DNA from: Azoarcus indigens
GTDB lineage: Bacteria; Pseudomonadota; Gammaproteobacteria; Burkholderiales; Rhodocyclaceae
Assembly: GCF_004361735.1 (NCBI RefSeq)
Contig: NZ_SNVV01000012.1
Coordinates: forward strand, 62,001-126,000
Length of the DNA stretch: 64,000 bases
Reading direction: 5' to 3'
The notes beneath the pieces are model-generated. The model searched no databases. It was not told the DNA's origin and worked only from the letters and a program-made list of their open reading frames with translations. Position numbers and translations under genes: made by a program. This document shows positions 53,213-63,662 of this stretch, piece by piece (the first letter of the stretch is position 1; every line of letters begins with the position of its first letter).

Positions 53213-54085
53213 TCAGGCCTTGACCGAAGGCTGACGGCACATAAGGGTCAGCAGATCGGCAAGGCGCTCGCGCAACTCGCGGCGATCCACGATCATGTCG
53301 ATCGCGCCCTTCTCCAGTAGGAACTCGGATCGCTGGAAACCTTCCGGCAGCTTCTCGCGCACGGTCTGCTCGATCACCCGCGGACCGGCGAAGCCGATCA
53401 GCGCGCCCGGCTCGGCGATCACCACGTCGCCCATGAAGGCGAAGCTGGCAGATACGCCGCCCATGGTGGGGTCGGTAAGCAGCGTGATGAAGGGCAGCTT
53501 GCGTTGCGCCAACTGGGTGATGACGGCGGTGGTCTTGGCCATCTGCATCAGGGAGAACAGCCCCTCCTGCATGCGGGCACCGCCGGTCGCGGTAATGCAG
53601 ATGAAAGGCAGACGCTGCTCCAGCGCGGCACGCGCGCCGCGCACAAAGCGCTCGCCGACAACCGAACCCATGGAGCCACCGAGGAACTCGAACTCGAAGC
53701 AAGCCACGACCACCGGCACGGTCTGGATCGCGCCCTGCATCACAACCATCGCATCCGCCTCGCCAGTGTCGGCGACCGCGCTGGAAAGACGCTCGGTGTA
53801 GCGGCGGGAATCCTTGAACTTGAGCGGATCCACCGGCATCACCTCGGCGCCGATCTCGAAGCGGCCTTCAGCGTCGAGCAGCAGGTCCAGCCGGGTGCGC
53901 GCCCGCAGGCGCTGATGGTGACCACACTTGGGGCAGACGCTCTGGTTGCTTTCCAGGTCGGAGCGGTACAGCACCGCCTCGCAGGAAGGGCACTTGCTCC
54001 ACAGGCCTTCCGGAATGGATTTGTTGCGCGCAGCGGTTTCGCTGCGTTTGATCTTGGGGGGCAGCAGCTTCTGGAGCCAGCTCAT
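53213..54085 (-). CDS. accD: Acetyl-CoA carboxylase carboxyltransferase subunit beta
   Basis: AccD with AccA transfers carboxyl from biotin to acetyl-CoA, making malonyl-CoA for fatty acid synthesis. The 290-residue protein has the N-terminal C4 zinc finger (Cys32, Cys35, Cys51, Cys54) and the crotonase-like carboxyltransferase core with [21 protein letters not shown] and [12 protein letters not shown]. Its ATG overlaps the trpA stop (ATGA at 54085-54082). Confidence 0.97.
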   Translation of the reverse strand: MSWLQKLLPPKIKRSETAARNKSIPEGLWSKCPSCEAVLYRSDLESNQSVCPKCGHHQRLRARTRLDLLLDAEGRFEIGAEVMPVDPLKFKDSRRYTERLSSAVADTGEADAMVVMQGAIQTVPVVVACFEFEFLGGSMGSVVGERFVRGARAALEQRLPFICITATGGARMQEGLFSLMQMAKTTAVITQLAQRKLPFITLLTDPTMGGVSASFAFMGDVVIAEPGALIGFAGPRVIEQTVREKLPEGFQRSEFLLEKGAIDMIVDRRELRERLADLLTLMCRQPSVKA

Positions 54086-54909
54086 CGGGTCGCTCCTGCG
54101 AGGGTAGTGTCCAGGCTGTCCAGGGCGCTCCGGATGCCTGCAATGAATGCGGTGACGTTGGCGACGGCCTGGTCGCGCGGGCTGCGCTCCAGCTCTTCGA
54201 TGATGCGGCTGCCGATCACCACTGCATCTGCCACCGCGCCGATGCGCCGGGCGCTCTCTGCGTCACGGATGCCGAAGCCAACGCCGACCGGCAAACCAAC
54301 TGCCGCACGGATCCGCGGAATGCGGCGGGCGACTTCGTCGAAGTCCAGGTTGCCGGCACCGGTCACACCTTTCAACGACACGTAGTAGATGTAGCCGCTG
54401 CCCGCCTTGGCCACGTCGGCGAAACGCTGCTCGGTGGAAGTGGGCGCCAACAGGAAGATGGGATCCAGGCCAGCATTGCGGCAGCGTTCGGCAAAGGGAA
54501 AGCACTCCTCAGGCGGATAATCGACCACCAGCACCCCATCCACCCCGGCCGCCACAGCGGCATCGACGAAGGTTTCGGCACCCATGGCTTCGATGGGATT
54601 GGCATACCCCATCAGGACCACCGGCGTAGTCGCATCATCCCGGCGAAATGCACGCACGAGTTCGAGCACCTTGCGCAAGCTCGTGCCCTGCGCCAGCGCC
54701 CGCTCGGAGGCGCGCTGTATGGTGGGGCCATCAGCCATCGGGTCGGAGAAGGGCACGCCCAACTCGATTACGTCGGCGCCGCCCGCCACCAGCCCGTGCA
54801 TCAGCGGAACAGTTAGCTCCGGCGCAGGATCGCCCGCGGTAATGAAGGGAATCAAGGCCCGGCGCCCGCTGGCCTGCAGGCGCTGGAAAGTGGTCTGGAT
54901 TTTGGACAT
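54082..54909 (-). CDS. trpA: Tryptophan synthase alpha chain
   Basis: TrpA cleaves indole-3-glycerol phosphate and passes indole to TrpB. The ATG at 54909 ([20 protein letters not shown]) gives 275 residues. The catalytic Glu49 and Asp60 lie in [15 protein letters not shown], and the phosphate site is [12 protein letters not shown]. It lies 47 bases after trpB and overlaps accD by 4 bases. Confidence 0.97.
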   Translation of the reverse strand: MSKIQTTFQRLQASGRRALIPFITAGDPAPELTVPLMHGLVAGGADVIELGVPFSDPMADGPTIQRASERALAQGTSLRKVLELVRAFRRDDATTPVVLMGYANPIEAMGAETFVDAAVAAGVDGVLVVDYPPEECFPFAERCRNAGLDPIFLLAPTSTEQRFADVAKAGSGYIYYVSLKGVTGAGNLDFDEVARRIPRIRAAVGLPVGVGFGIRDAESARRIGAVADAVVIGSRIIEELERSPRDQAVANVTAFIAGIRSALDSLDTTLAGATR

Positions 54910-54956
54910 AGGTGCTTTCTGGCAGCAGGGCCGGCGAAAGCGGCCCGCCGGAAGGT

Positions 54957-56171
54957 TCAGAACTGGATGCCGGAACGCTCGGCGACGGTATGCATATCCT
55001 TGTCGCCACGGCCGGAAAGGTTCACGAGCAGGATGCGGTCGCGCGGCAGCGTGGGCGCGAGCTTGGCCGCATAGGCCAGCGCATGGGAAGACTCCAGCGC
55101 CGGGATGATGCCCTCGTAGCGGCACAGGTCGTGGAAGGCCTGCAGCGCCTCGCCATCGGTGACGGCGACATACTCGGCACGGTCGGTATCCTTCAGCCAG
55201 GCGTGCTCGGGGCCGACACCGGGATAGTCCAGGCCGGCGGAAATCGAGTGGGTTTCGATGATCTGGCCGTCTTCGTCCTGCATTAGATAGGTGCGATTGC
55301 CATGCAGCACGCCCACCTTCGCATTGGCAGTCAGCGGTGCGGCATGGCGCCCGGTTTCCAGTCCGTCCCCCGCTGCTTCGACCCCCACCAGTTTGACGCC
55401 CGGCTCGCCGATGTAAGGGTGAAAAATGCCGATGGCGTTCGAGCCGCCGCCCACGCATGCAATCACGTAGTCGGGCTGGCGACCGGCCAGTTCCGGCATC
55501 TGCACCTTGCATTCCTTGCCAATCACAGTCTGGAAATCGCGCACCATCTGCGGGTAGGGATGGGGACCGGCCACCGTACCGATGATGTAGAAGGTATCCG
55601 CGATGTTGGTGACCCAGTCGCGCATCGCTTCGTTGAGCGCATCCTTCAAGGTCTTGGAGCCGGACTCCACCGGCACCACCTTGGCGCCCAGCAGTTTCAT
55701 CCGGTAGACATTGGCCGCCTGGCGCTTGACGTCCTCCGAGCCCATGTAGACCACGCACTCCATGCCGTAGCGCGCCGCCACGGTGGCGCTGGCAACCCCA
55801 TGCTGACCGGCACCGGTCTCGGCGATGACGCGGGGCTTGCCCATGCGCTTCGCCAGCAGCGCCTGGCCGATGCAGTTGTTTACCTTGTGCGCGCCGGTGT
55901 GATTCAGATCTTCGCGCTTCAGGTAGATCTGGGCACCGCCGAACTTCTCCGACAGACGACGGGCGTGATAAATGGGGCTAGGCCTGCCCACGTAATGCTT
56001 GAGTTCGTATTCGTACTCGGCGATGAACTCGGGATCGGCGACGCACGCCTCATAAGCAAGGCGCAACTCTTCCAGCGCCGGGATCAGCGTTTCGGCGACG
56101 AAGATGCCACCATAGGGGCCGAAATGCCCATGGGCATCGGGAAACGAATAAGGCGTATCAGCCATCTGCAT
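54957..56171 (-). CDS. trpB: Tryptophan synthase beta chain
   Basis: TrpB is the PLP subunit joining indole and serine. The ATG at 56171, 6 bases after GGAG and overlapping the trpF stop by 14 bases, gives 404 residues; an ATG two codons on is possible. The PLP Lys is in [11 protein letters not shown] (Lys96), the catalytic Glu in ETGAGQHG, and the phosphate loop is [10 protein letters not shown]. It is a standard TrpB1. Confidence 0.97.
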   Translation of the reverse strand: MQMADTPYSFPDAHGHFGPYGGIFVAETLIPALEELRLAYEACVADPEFIAEYEYELKHYVGRPSPIYHARRLSEKFGGAQIYLKREDLNHTGAHKVNNCIGQALLAKRMGKPRVIAETGAGQHGVASATVAARYGMECVVYMGSEDVKRQAANVYRMKLLGAKVVPVESGSKTLKDALNEAMRDWVTNIADTFYIIGTVAGPHPYPQMVRDFQTVIGKECKVQMPELAGRQPDYVIACVGGGSNAIGIFHPYIGEPGVKLVGVEAAGDGLETGRHAAPLTANAKVGVLHGNRTYLMQDEDGQIIETHSISAGLDYPGVGPEHAWLKDTDRAEYVAVTDGEALQAFHDLCRYEGIIPALESSHALAYAAKLAPTLPRDRILLVNLSGRGDKDMHTVAERSGIQF

Positions 56172-56781
56172 CTCGAACTCCAGCAACGAAGGCGGCGATC
56201 TTGTCCGCGTCCTTGATCCCCTTCGCGGCTTCCACGCCGCTGGAGACGTCCACTGCCCAAGGGCGCACGCACCGTACCGCCTCCTGTACGTTTTCGGGCG
56301 CCAGCCCACCGGACAGGATGATCGGCCGATCTAGGCCAGCAGGAATCAGGGACCAATCGAAAGTTTTCCCACCGCCGCCATAGCCGTCGACAAAGGCGTC
56401 GAGCAGGATGCCGCTGGCGCCGGGATAGGAAAGGGCGAATTCTAGCAGATCGACTCCGGGGCGCATCCTCGCCGCCTTGATCCAGGGCATGCGATAACGG
56501 TCGCACTCCGCATTGGTTTCTTCGCCATGGAACTGCAGCAACTGCAGCGGCACCGCTGACAGCACCTCGTTAATGAAGGTGGGAACCGGGTTAACAAATA
56601 GGCCGACGGCACTGACGAAGGGCGGCAGTTGCGCCGCAAGCTCCGCCGCCCGCTTTACCGACAGATTGCGCGGACTGGGCGGGTAAAACACGAAACCCAC
56701 CGCATCGGCGCCAGCGTTCACGGCAGCGCGCACGTCTTCAGGGCGCGTGAGGCCGCAGATCTTGATCCGGGTTCGGGACAT
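56158..56781 (-). CDS. trpF: Phosphoribosylanthranilate isomerase
   Basis: TrpF performs the Amadori rearrangement in tryptophan synthesis. This 207-residue TIM barrel begins [20 protein letters not shown] (Cys9 as general base) and carries [18 protein letters not shown] (acid Asp) and [10 protein letters not shown]. It directly follows truA with no gap and overlaps trpB. trpC, trpD and trpE are not in this window. Confidence 0.96.
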   Translation of the reverse strand: MSRTRIKICGLTRPEDVRAAVNAGADAVGFVFYPPSPRNLSVKRAAELAAQLPPFVSAVGLFVNPVPTFINEVLSAVPLQLLQFHGEETNAECDRYRMPWIKAARMRPGVDLLEFALSYPGASGILLDAFVDGYGGGGKTFDWSLIPAGLDRPIILSGGLAPENVQEAVRCVRPWAVDVSSGVEAAKGIKDADKIAAFVAGVRDADG

Positions 56782-57588
56782 TCAGGTGAGGGGAAGCTGG
56801 GGCGCCGCGATGATACGCCCTTCGTCCGGCAGCGACCAGTGCGGCTCATACCCCACTCCGCACAAGTACAAGCCATCCGGCACAAACGTGGGCGCCGCCT
56901 GGCTCCTGTCCCGCAGTGCCAATGCTTCCTGCAACCAGCTTGGCGGATAACGCCCTTTGCCAACGTAGACCAAGGCACCGACAAGGTTGCGGATCATGTG
57001 GTGCAGGAAACCGTCGGCACGAAAGTCGAACAGCAGATAGTCGCCTTGGCGCTGGACTACCACCTCGCGCAGATCTCGGATCGGAGATTTCGCCTGACAA
57101 CCGGCCGCACGGAAGGAGGAAAAATCCTGGCGGCCTACGAGGCAAGCAGCCGCTTCAACCATCTTTGCCTCATCCAATGGCAGGTGGAACCAGCCGACCC
57201 GTCCCGCTAGCAGAGCTGGCCTGGTTGGAGAATTGAACAGGACGTAACGATATCGCCGCTCCACGGCACAGAAGCGGGCGTGAAACTGTTCGGGCACCGC
57301 CACTGCCCAGCGTACTGCCACCGCCGCTGGCAAAGCGCCATTGACGCCGCGAACCCAAGCCGACAACGGCCGCCGGGCGGCGACATCAAAATGGACGACC
57401 TGAGCGGTCGCATGGACCCCGGTATCCGTTCTGCCGGCACAGTGAGTCCGGACTGGCTCGCCGGCCACCCCCCCTAGAGCGGCCTCAAGTACATCCTGAA
57501 CCGTCCGTCCGTGACGCTGGCTTTGCCAGCCCTCGAAACGGTCGCCAGCGTATTCAACGCCGAGCGCGATCCTCACCATAACAGCCAT
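56782..57588 (-). CDS. truA: tRNA pseudouridine(38-40) synthase TruA
   Basis: TruA isomerises uridines 38-40 in tRNA anticodon stems. The 268 residues hold the catalytic Asp in CAGRTDTGVHA (Asp55), RRYRYVLFN and a C-terminal HHMIRNLVGALVYVGKG motif. The ATG at 57588 overlaps the upstream membrane-protein gene by 16 bases; an ATG three codons later is also plausible. It is in the conserved fimV-truA-trpF order. Confidence 0.95.
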   Translation of the reverse strand: MAVMVRIALGVEYAGDRFEGWQSQRHGRTVQDVLEAALGGVAGEPVRTHCAGRTDTGVHATAQVVHFDVAARRPLSAWVRGVNGALPAAVAVRWAVAVPEQFHARFCAVERRYRYVLFNSPTRPALLAGRVGWFHLPLDEAKMVEAAACLVGRQDFSSFRAAGCQAKSPIRDLREVVVQRQGDYLLFDFRADGFLHHMIRNLVGALVYVGKGRYPPSWLQEALALRDRSQAAPTFVPDGLYLCGVGYEPHWSLPDEGRIIAAPQLPLT

Positions 57589-58166
57589 CCGGCCCAGACA
57601 ACCACCAGCCCACCGAGCATCACGGCCTCCAGCCAGCCTAGGCGCTCACGCTGCAACAGCACCGGCGCTTCGTCGCCCTCCCCCTGCTCACCCAGCCAAT
57701 CCTTCCACCCGCGCCCCCCTCCGCCTTCCACATAGCGGAACACCAGCATCAGACGCAGGGCAAGGCGCTCGGCGGAAAGCCCTGCACGCGCGAAAGGCCG
57801 GCACAGCGCGTACAAGCCGCTTACCAGCCGATCCGCAGGAAGACGCTCCAGCAAGAGCGCAACGGCACACACTACAACCAAAAGTCTGGCGCCATGCAGA
57901 TAAGCCATCTCCACCCCCTCCTTGCTGGGACTTAGCGAGGGCCAGGCCGGGATGAGCGCTTCCCCCGGGGTAAACCAGGCGAACAGCACCCCGATGACGA
58001 GCAAGAAAAGGCGAATCCGGCGCACGAGCCTGCGCATACGTTGTGGCGCCAACGCGAGGGCGAACAAAAGCGCCCCACCCAACGCCAGCGTCAGCGTCAC
58101 AGGCGACAGCAGTTGCACCAACGTAACGCCGGCAAGCCAGATCAGCAGGATGGAGCCGGAATGCAT
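57573..58166 (-). CDS. CbiQ/EcfT-like membrane protein without partner subunits
   Basis: The 197-residue protein has about five hydrophobic helices (ILLIWLAGVTLVQLLSP, LALGGALLFALALA, LFLLVIGVLFAWF, ARLLVVVCAVALLLE, AVMLGGLVVVWAGWLL), with an intervening GLYALCRPFARAGLSAERLALRLML. This resembles the T component of ECF vitamin/metal transporters. No ECF ATPase or substrate-binding S component is nearby, and I see no clear pair of Ala-Arg-Ser/Gly coupling motifs, so transport activity cannot be claimed. It lies 60 bases after fimV and overlaps truA. Confidence 0.68.
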   Translation of the reverse strand: MHSGSILLIWLAGVTLVQLLSPVTLTLALGGALLFALALAPQRMRRLVRRIRLFLLVIGVLFAWFTPGEALIPAWPSLSPSKEGVEMAYLHGARLLVVVCAVALLLERLPADRLVSGLYALCRPFARAGLSAERLALRLMLVFRYVEGGGGRGWKDWLGEQGEGDEAPVLLQRERLGWLEAVMLGGLVVVWAGWLLW

Positions 58167-58226
58167 CGCAGTAAACGACGAAGCCGCCGCGGCACCTTAG
58201 CGCTGCGGCGGCGTATCCAAGAAGAT

Positions 58227-61178
58227 TCAGCCAAGCTTTTCCATCAACTCACGGGCCGTCAACTGCTGGGCGGCGCTACCTTCCTTCAGCACCTCTTCCA
58301 GCAACTCGCGCGCACCTTCCTTGTCGCCCATCTCGTCATACGCCCGGGCAAGCTCAAGCTTGGTATCAACCTCGCCACCCGCTTCAGGCAAGGCAGTTGC
58401 AGTTCCAGTCGTGCCTTCCTCCACAGCGGGCTCGAGATCCAGGTCGATGCTGGTGAGATCCAGCGCCGGTGGTTCCGTTACCGAGGTGGCGGTCGGCGCA
58501 TCGATGTCCAGATCAAAGTCGAGCAGGCTGCTGTCGAAGCTGGTCTTCTCCAGGTCGACCACGGCCGCAGCATCGTCCTCCTGCTTGGGTTCGTCGCTCT
58601 GGATCACCGTCGCGCTCATGTCGAAGGCCGGGGCCGACGGCTTGGGAACATCCAGCTCAGGCAGATCGAAGGCCAACCCCGGCTCCTCCGCACTGGCCAG
58701 ATCCATCTCGTTGCCCAACACAGTCACGGTGGAATCCTGGTGGCGGGAGGAGTCCACCATTTCGCCGGAACCCAGGGAAGGCGGCTCGGTCGGTGCCTCA
58801 TCTCCACTGACGTCAAGATCCAGGACAAGGTCGGAGGAGCGGGTCTGGAAAGACCCATCGATTCCGCCCGTTTCGGAGAGCGAGGCCGGAGGCACAGGTC
58901 CAGCTTCCGGTTCGCCCAGATCAAGATCGAAGTCCAGCGACATGTCCTCCGCCGGCGACAGGGGCTCAGGTGCCGGAAGCGGCTCATTCTCCGACTCCGC
59001 CAGTTGCCCCAGCTCTCCGGGCATTGCCCAGGTGTCCTTCAACTGAGAGGGACTGGGATCCACCGGCGAGGAAGTCGTGAAGTCCAGGCTGGCAAGTGAA
59101 GGACCCGTCGGCTCCTCCGAAGTCTCAGGAGACTCGACCTGCCTGTCCACTTTCTCATCCGCTCTCTCCTGAGCCGCTGCAACCGCCATGGCGCCCGCGA
59201 CGGTTCCCAAGCCCGCAGCTGCCGCAGCGGCGGAGGGCCCGAGCGGCTGTTCGGTCTGCGGTGCATTCGCCGCCGCATCGACCCCACCGCCGTTGTAGAG
59301 CGGGTTCTCCGGATCCAGTTTGCGCCCCATCTGGGCAGCTTTTTCCCAATCCAGCCCTTGGCCATTGGTTCGACCATACAACTCGGTGGCAGTCGTCTCG
59401 AAGGGCTTCAGGCTCTTGCGCTGGGCATAGATCTCCAGCAACTTGAGATAGATGGCAGCCCGCGCCGGATCTGCCTTGAGCGCATCCTGCAGGATTTCCT
59501 CGGCCTGGGCGTCGCGGCCATAGGCCATATAGACGTCCGCCTCGGCGACCGGATCCACGCCTTCATCCGCATCGATCGACGACAGCCCGGACTGGCTGAA
59601 ATCGGTATGGATGACGCTGCTGTTGCCGGTATCCACACTCTGTCCGCCAGTGCCGCCGAATACCCCGCTACTCTCCGGCGGGAATTCGCTCATCAGCGCC
59701 TCGGTATCACCCTGCTCGCCCTCCTTGTGCTTCTGACGCATGCGATAAGCAGCGTAAACAAGGAGCAGAATCAAAATGCCCCCGCCCGCGGCGAGCAACA
59801 TCGGATCCTTCAGCAGATTCTGGATGAAGCCCTCTTCCGGTTCAGGGGCCGGAGCGGGTACCGGCGGCTTGGGCGGCGCCGGCGGGCGCGGCGCGGCCTG
59901 CGACGCAGGAGGCGGCGCAGGCTGGGCCGGCACCTCAACCGCAGGCGCTGCTTCGGCCGCCGGGGGAGGTGTCACTTCTGCAAAGGGGGCCGCGGGGGGC
60001 GGGGCAGCGGGAGCCGCCGGGGGCTCGGCTGCACCGCCCTGGATCTGCTGCTGAAGCTGCCCCAGGCTCTCGCTCTTGAGCTCGACCAGCTTCTGCAGAT
60101 CCCGGATATTGCGCTCCAGCTCGGCCAAGCGGGCATTCGCCTCTTCCAGCGCCTTCTCGCGCGAAACCAGCTCTTCCTCCAGGGATTGCACCCGGCTGGC
60201 GGCATCGCCGCCGTTCGCGTTCCCTGCGCGCTCGGTGCGCGACACCTGCACCTTGTCGCCGTTCTCTGCAGCAGGACGGGCGTCCTCCACTCGTGGCGTG
60301 ATACGTCCGCTGGAGGACTGCTCGACGGGAGCACTTTCAGCAGGCCGGCTGACGGCCGATGACGCCAGACGGCGGCGGTATGCCTCGAAATCTGCGGAGT
60401 GGGCTATCACTTCGCGGCGGGCTTCACCAGCCTCGACCGCAGCGGCCGCATCTCCGCCCGGCACACTGAGGATGGCGCCGGCCCGCAGGCGATTGATATT
60501 GCCGCCATCAAACGCCTGCGGGTTGCCGCGATACAGCGCAATCAGCATCTGATCCAGCGTGACACCGTCGGGGCGGTTGGCCTCGGCGATGCGGCGTAAG
60601 GTGTCACCGCGCCGTACGGTGTACTGACTACTGCCATTGGTCGCAGCCGCGGCGGCGGGTTGCTGGGCCAGCACGGCCGAACGGGGTGCGGCGCTGATCG
60701 GCTGCGGCGCAGATGCGCTTGCTACGGCCGGCGCAGGCCGCGCAGCTGGTGTAAAGGTGCTTCCGTTGCGCGCAGCACTGCCCAGATCGACAGGATCGAG
60801 CAAGAAGGTGTACTCGCGGACCAGGCGGCCGGAACTGGAATCAAGCTCGATCAGCAGATCGAGAAAAGGATCATTGACCGGCCGGTCGCTGCTGAGGCGC
60901 AGAACCGGGCGCTGGCCCCGATTATCGACGGTGACAGTCAGGCTGCTCAGCACGCCTGCATAGGGAATATTGGCCTGACGAAAGGCATCCGGCGAGGCGA
61001 TGCGGGCGGAGAGCGATTGCAGCTCCTGCGCTGTCCCGCTGACCGGGATCTCGGCCCTCAACGGCTGCCCAAGGCCGCTAAGGACGTTGATTTGCCCGAG
61101 CCCGGCCGCATGACCGATGGATGACAGCGAGGCGATCGCGACTGCGACCAGGGAAGCCTTGAGCGACGTTTTCATCAT
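58227..61178 (-). CDS. fimV: FimV-like peptidoglycan-binding polar hub protein
   Basis: FimV organises the cell pole and type IV pilus/T2SS assembly. The ATG at 61178 (a second at 61175) gives about 983 residues: signal peptide, FimV N-terminal domain (LGQINVLSGLGQPLRAEIPV), LysM domain (QYTVRRGDTLRRIAEANRP), and a coiled coil (EEELVSREKALEEANARLAELERN). A Pro/Ala linker and one membrane helix (DPMLLAAGGGILILLLVYAAYRM) follow, then a very acidic cytoplasmic part with TPR-like segments and the FimV C-terminal helical motif (KLELARAYDEMGDKEGARELLEEVL). It sits between asd and truA, the classic location. Confidence 0.93.
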   Translation of the reverse strand: MMKTSLKASLVAVAIASLSSIGHAAGLGQINVLSGLGQPLRAEIPVSGTAQELQSLSARIASPDAFRQANIPYAGVLSSLTVTVDNRGQRPVLRLSSDRPVNDPFLDLLIELDSSSGRLVREYTFLLDPVDLGSAARNGSTFTPAARPAPAVASASAPQPISAAPRSAVLAQQPAAAAATNGSSQYTVRRGDTLRRIAEANRPDGVTLDQMLIALYRGNPQAFDGGNINRLRAGAILSVPGGDAAAAVEAGEARREVIAHSADFEAYRRRLASSAVSRPAESAPVEQSSSGRITPRVEDARPAAENGDKVQVSRTERAGNANGGDAASRVQSLEEELVSREKALEEANARLAELERNIRDLQKLVELKSESLGQLQQQIQGGAAEPPAAPAAPPPAAPFAEVTPPPAAEAAPAVEVPAQPAPPPASQAAPRPPAPPKPPVPAPAPEPEEGFIQNLLKDPMLLAAGGGILILLLVYAAYRMRQKHKEGEQGDTEALMSEFPPESSGVFGGTGGQSVDTGNSSVIHTDFSQSGLSSIDADEGVDPVAEADVYMAYGRDAQAEEILQDALKADPARAAIYLKLLEIYAQRKSLKPFETTATELYGRTNGQGLDWEKAAQMGRKLDPENPLYNGGGVDAAANAPQTEQPLGPSAAAAAAGLGTVAGAMAVAAAQERADEKVDRQVESPETSEEPTGPSLASLDFTTSSPVDPSPSQLKDTWAMPGELGQLAESENEPLPAPEPLSPAEDMSLDFDLDLGEPEAGPVPPASLSETGGIDGSFQTRSSDLVLDLDVSGDEAPTEPPSLGSGEMVDSSRHQDSTVTVLGNEMDLASAEEPGLAFDLPELDVPKPSAPAFDMSATVIQSDEPKQEDDAAAVVDLEKTSFDSSLLDFDLDIDAPTATSVTEPPALDLTSIDLDLEPAVEEGTTGTATALPEAGGEVDTKLELARAYDEMGDKEGARELLEEVLKEGSAAQQLTARELMEKLG

Positions 61179-61390
61179 TGCCTTCAAACCCGTTCCCCCT
61201 GCGGCATTCAACCGACAAGAGACATAGCATCATGGACTTGGGCTAGCAATCTAGCATTAAGCTCAACTTCGTGCAGCAATTCTTTCAGGCACAAGGCTTT
61301 TTTCAACGGAGCGCTGGACCCGCAGCCCGTTCTGTGTCAGGACATGCGGGTCAAACCTATGGCGCAGGGCATAGACGCCCCGCGCTTCGC

Positions 61391-62524
61391 TCAACGTTCG
61401 AGCAGGATGCGCAGCATGCGGCGCAGCGGCTCGGCCGCGCCCCACAGCAGCTGGTCACCGACAGTGAAGGCGCCGAGGTACTCTGGCCCCATCGCCAGCT
61501 TGTGCAGACGGCCGACCGGCACCGTCAGCGTACCGGTGACCGCTGCCGGCGTCAGTTCGCGCTCGGAAAGCTCGCGCTCGTTCGGCACCAGCTTCACCCA
61601 ATCGTTGGCGGTGGCGATGATCTCGCTCACTTCGTCCAATGGCACATCCTTCTTGAGCTTGATGGTCAGGCCCTGGGAATGGCAGCGCATCGCGCCGATG
61701 CGCACGCACAGGCCGTCGATGGGAATGCTGCCCTCGCTGCGGAAAGCCGGCTTGCCGAGGATCTTGTTGCACTCGGCGCCACCCTTCCACTCTTCCTTCG
61801 ACTGGCCATGCTCCACCGGCACGTCGATCCAGGGGATCAGGCTGCCAGCCAGCGGGGTGTTGCGGAAGTTCTTCTTCGGGAAGGAATCGGAGCGGATGGT
61901 CTCGGCAACCTTGCGGTCGATGTCGAGGATGGCGGAAGCCGGATCGGCCAACAGATCGGCCACCGAGGCATGGATCGCGCCCATCTGGGAAATCAGCTCG
62001 CGCATGTTCTGCGCGCCGGCGCCGGAAGCTGCCTGGTAGGTCATCGCCGACACCCACTCGACGAGGTCGTGCTTGAACAGGCCACCCAGGCCCATCAGCA
62101 TCAGCGAGACGGTGCAGTTACCGCCTATCCAGTTGCGGCCACCCTTGGCCAGCGCCTGGTCGATGACGTTGCGGTTGACCGGGTCGAGCACGATGACCGC
62201 ATCGTCCGCCATGCGCAGCGCGCTGGCGGCGTCGATCCAGTGGCCGTTCCAGCCGGTCGCGCGCAGCTTGGGATAGACCTCCTTGGTGTAGTCGCCGCCC
62301 TGGCAGGTGATGACGATGTCGCACGCCTTCAGGGCATCCACGCTGCTGGCGTCCTGCAGCGGCAGTGCCGCCTCCTTGCCGCCGAACACCGGAGCCTTGC
62401 CGCCCACCGCCGAAGTGGAGAAATAAACCGGCTCGATATAGGCGAAATCGCCCTCTTCCACCATCCGCTGCATCAGCACGGAACCGACCATGCCACGCCA
62501 ACCGACCAGACCTACTCGCATCAT
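61391..62524 (-). CDS. asd: Aspartate-semialdehyde dehydrogenase
   Basis: Asd reduces aspartyl phosphate to the semialdehyde feeding lysine, threonine and methionine. The 377 residues open (M)[20 protein letters not shown], with the catalytic Cys in [13 protein letters not shown] (Cys137 from the first ATG), [11 protein letters not shown] and the C-terminal region typical of the proteobacterial form. The two adjacent ATGs (62524, 62521) follow GGGAAG. It lies 38 bases after leuB. Confidence 0.96.
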   Translation of the reverse strand: MMRVGLVGWRGMVGSVLMQRMVEEGDFAYIEPVYFSTSAVGGKAPVFGGKEAALPLQDASSVDALKACDIVITCQGGDYTKEVYPKLRATGWNGHWIDAASALRMADDAVIVLDPVNRNVIDQALAKGGRNWIGGNCTVSLMLMGLGGLFKHDLVEWVSAMTYQAASGAGAQNMRELISQMGAIHASVADLLADPASAILDIDRKVAETIRSDSFPKKNFRNTPLAGSLIPWIDVPVEHGQSKEEWKGGAECNKILGKPAFRSEGSIPIDGLCVRIGAMRCHSQGLTIKLKKDVPLDEVSEIIATANDWVKLVPNERELSERELTPAAVTGTLTVPVGRLHKLAMGPEYLGAFTVGDQLLWGAAEPLRRMLRILLER

Positions 62525-62562
62525 TTCGCTTCCCCGACCTTTCCGCCGTTACTGAAAATCCC

Positions 62563-63627
62563 TTACAGCGCCGCCAATACCGCGTCGCCCATTTCCCGCG
62601 TGCCCACCTTCGTCGTGCCCGGCTCGTAGATGTCGCCGGTGCGCAGCCCCTGGGCCAGCACCTTCTTCACCGCCGTCTCGATACGCGCCGCAGCCTCTTC
62701 CTGATCGAAGGTGTAACGCAGCATCATCGCCGCCGACAGGATGGTGGCCAGCGGGTTGGCCACGCCCTTGCCGGCGATGTCCGGCGCCGACCCATGGGAC
62801 GGCTCGTACAGGCCCTTGTTGTTCGCATCCAGCGAGGCCGACGGCAGCATGCCGATGGAGCCGGTAAGCATGGAGGCCTCGTCCGACAGGATGTCGCCAA
62901 ACATATTGCCGGTGACCATCACGTCGAACTGCTTGGGCGCACGCACCAACTGCATCGCGGCGTTGTCCACCAGCATGTGCGACAGCTCCACCTCCGGATA
63001 GTCCTTGCCCATCTCGTCGGCGATGTCGCGCCACAACTGGGTGGTTTCCAGCACGTTCATCTTGTCCACCGAGCACAGCTTCCTGCCGCGCTTCATCGCC
63101 GCCTCGAACGCCACCTTGAGGATGCGGCGGATTTCGTATTCGGCGTAGATCATGGTGTTCCAGCCCACCCGCTGCTGTCTGCCCTCGACCTCGCGCATTT
63201 CGATGCCGCGCGGCTGGCCGAAGTAGATGTCGCCGGTCAGCTCGCGCACGATCAGGATGTCCAGCCCGGACACCACTTCCGCTTTCAGCGTGGAGGCGTT
63301 GGCCAGCTCCGGGTAGAGGATGGCCGGACGCAGATTGGCGAACAGGCTGAGGTCCTTGCGGATGCCGAGCAGGCCGCGCTCCGGGCGCTGCTCACGCGGC
63401 AGCGTATCCCACTTCGGACCGCCGACCGCGCCAAGTAGTACCGCATCGGCCGCGCGGGCGAGTTTCTGGGTGGCTTCCGGGTAGGGCACGCCGGTGGCGT
63501 CCACCGCCGCACCGCCCAGCTGCGCTTCCTCCAGCTCCAGCTTCAGGTCCAGCGCCTTCAACACCCGCACCGCTTCCGCGGTGATCTCGGGACCGATGCC
63601 GTCGCCCGGCAACACGCAAATCTTCAT
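62563..63627 (-). CDS. leuB: 3-isopropylmalate dehydrogenase
   Basis: LeuB oxidatively decarboxylates 3-isopropylmalate in leucine synthesis. The 354-residue protein has [20 protein letters not shown], the substrate-binding [13 protein letters not shown], the metal/NAD region [14 protein letters not shown], and [14 protein letters not shown]. Length and motifs are standard. It lies 35 bases after leuD. Confidence 0.97.
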   Translation of the reverse strand: MKICVLPGDGIGPEITAEAVRVLKALDLKLELEEAQLGGAAVDATGVPYPEATQKLARAADAVLLGAVGGPKWDTLPREQRPERGLLGIRKDLSLFANLRPAILYPELANASTLKAEVVSGLDILIVRELTGDIYFGQPRGIEMREVEGRQQRVGWNTMIYAEYEIRRILKVAFEAAMKRGRKLCSVDKMNVLETTQLWRDIADEMGKDYPEVELSHMLVDNAAMQLVRAPKQFDVMVTGNMFGDILSDEASMLTGSIGMLPSASLDANNKGLYEPSHGSAPDIAGKGVANPLATILSAAMMLRYTFDQEEAAARIETAVKKVLAQGLRTGDIYEPGTTKVGTREMGDAVLAAL

Positions 63628-63662
63628 TCCGTCGTCTCTCCTCGTGGCCCGGCCCCAGCGGC

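Noticed and set aside
59860-60060. Repeat-like Pro/Ala-rich DNA inside fimV
   Set aside because: It is an in-frame low-complexity linker in the protein, not a DNA repeat or CRISPR array. There is no regular unit and spacer structure.
61179-61390. Possible small gene between fimV and asd
   Set aside because: A 60-codon frame exists there, but it partly overlaps asd, has no ribosome site and resembles nothing. The region is treated as the fimV upstream region, although no clear promoter was found.
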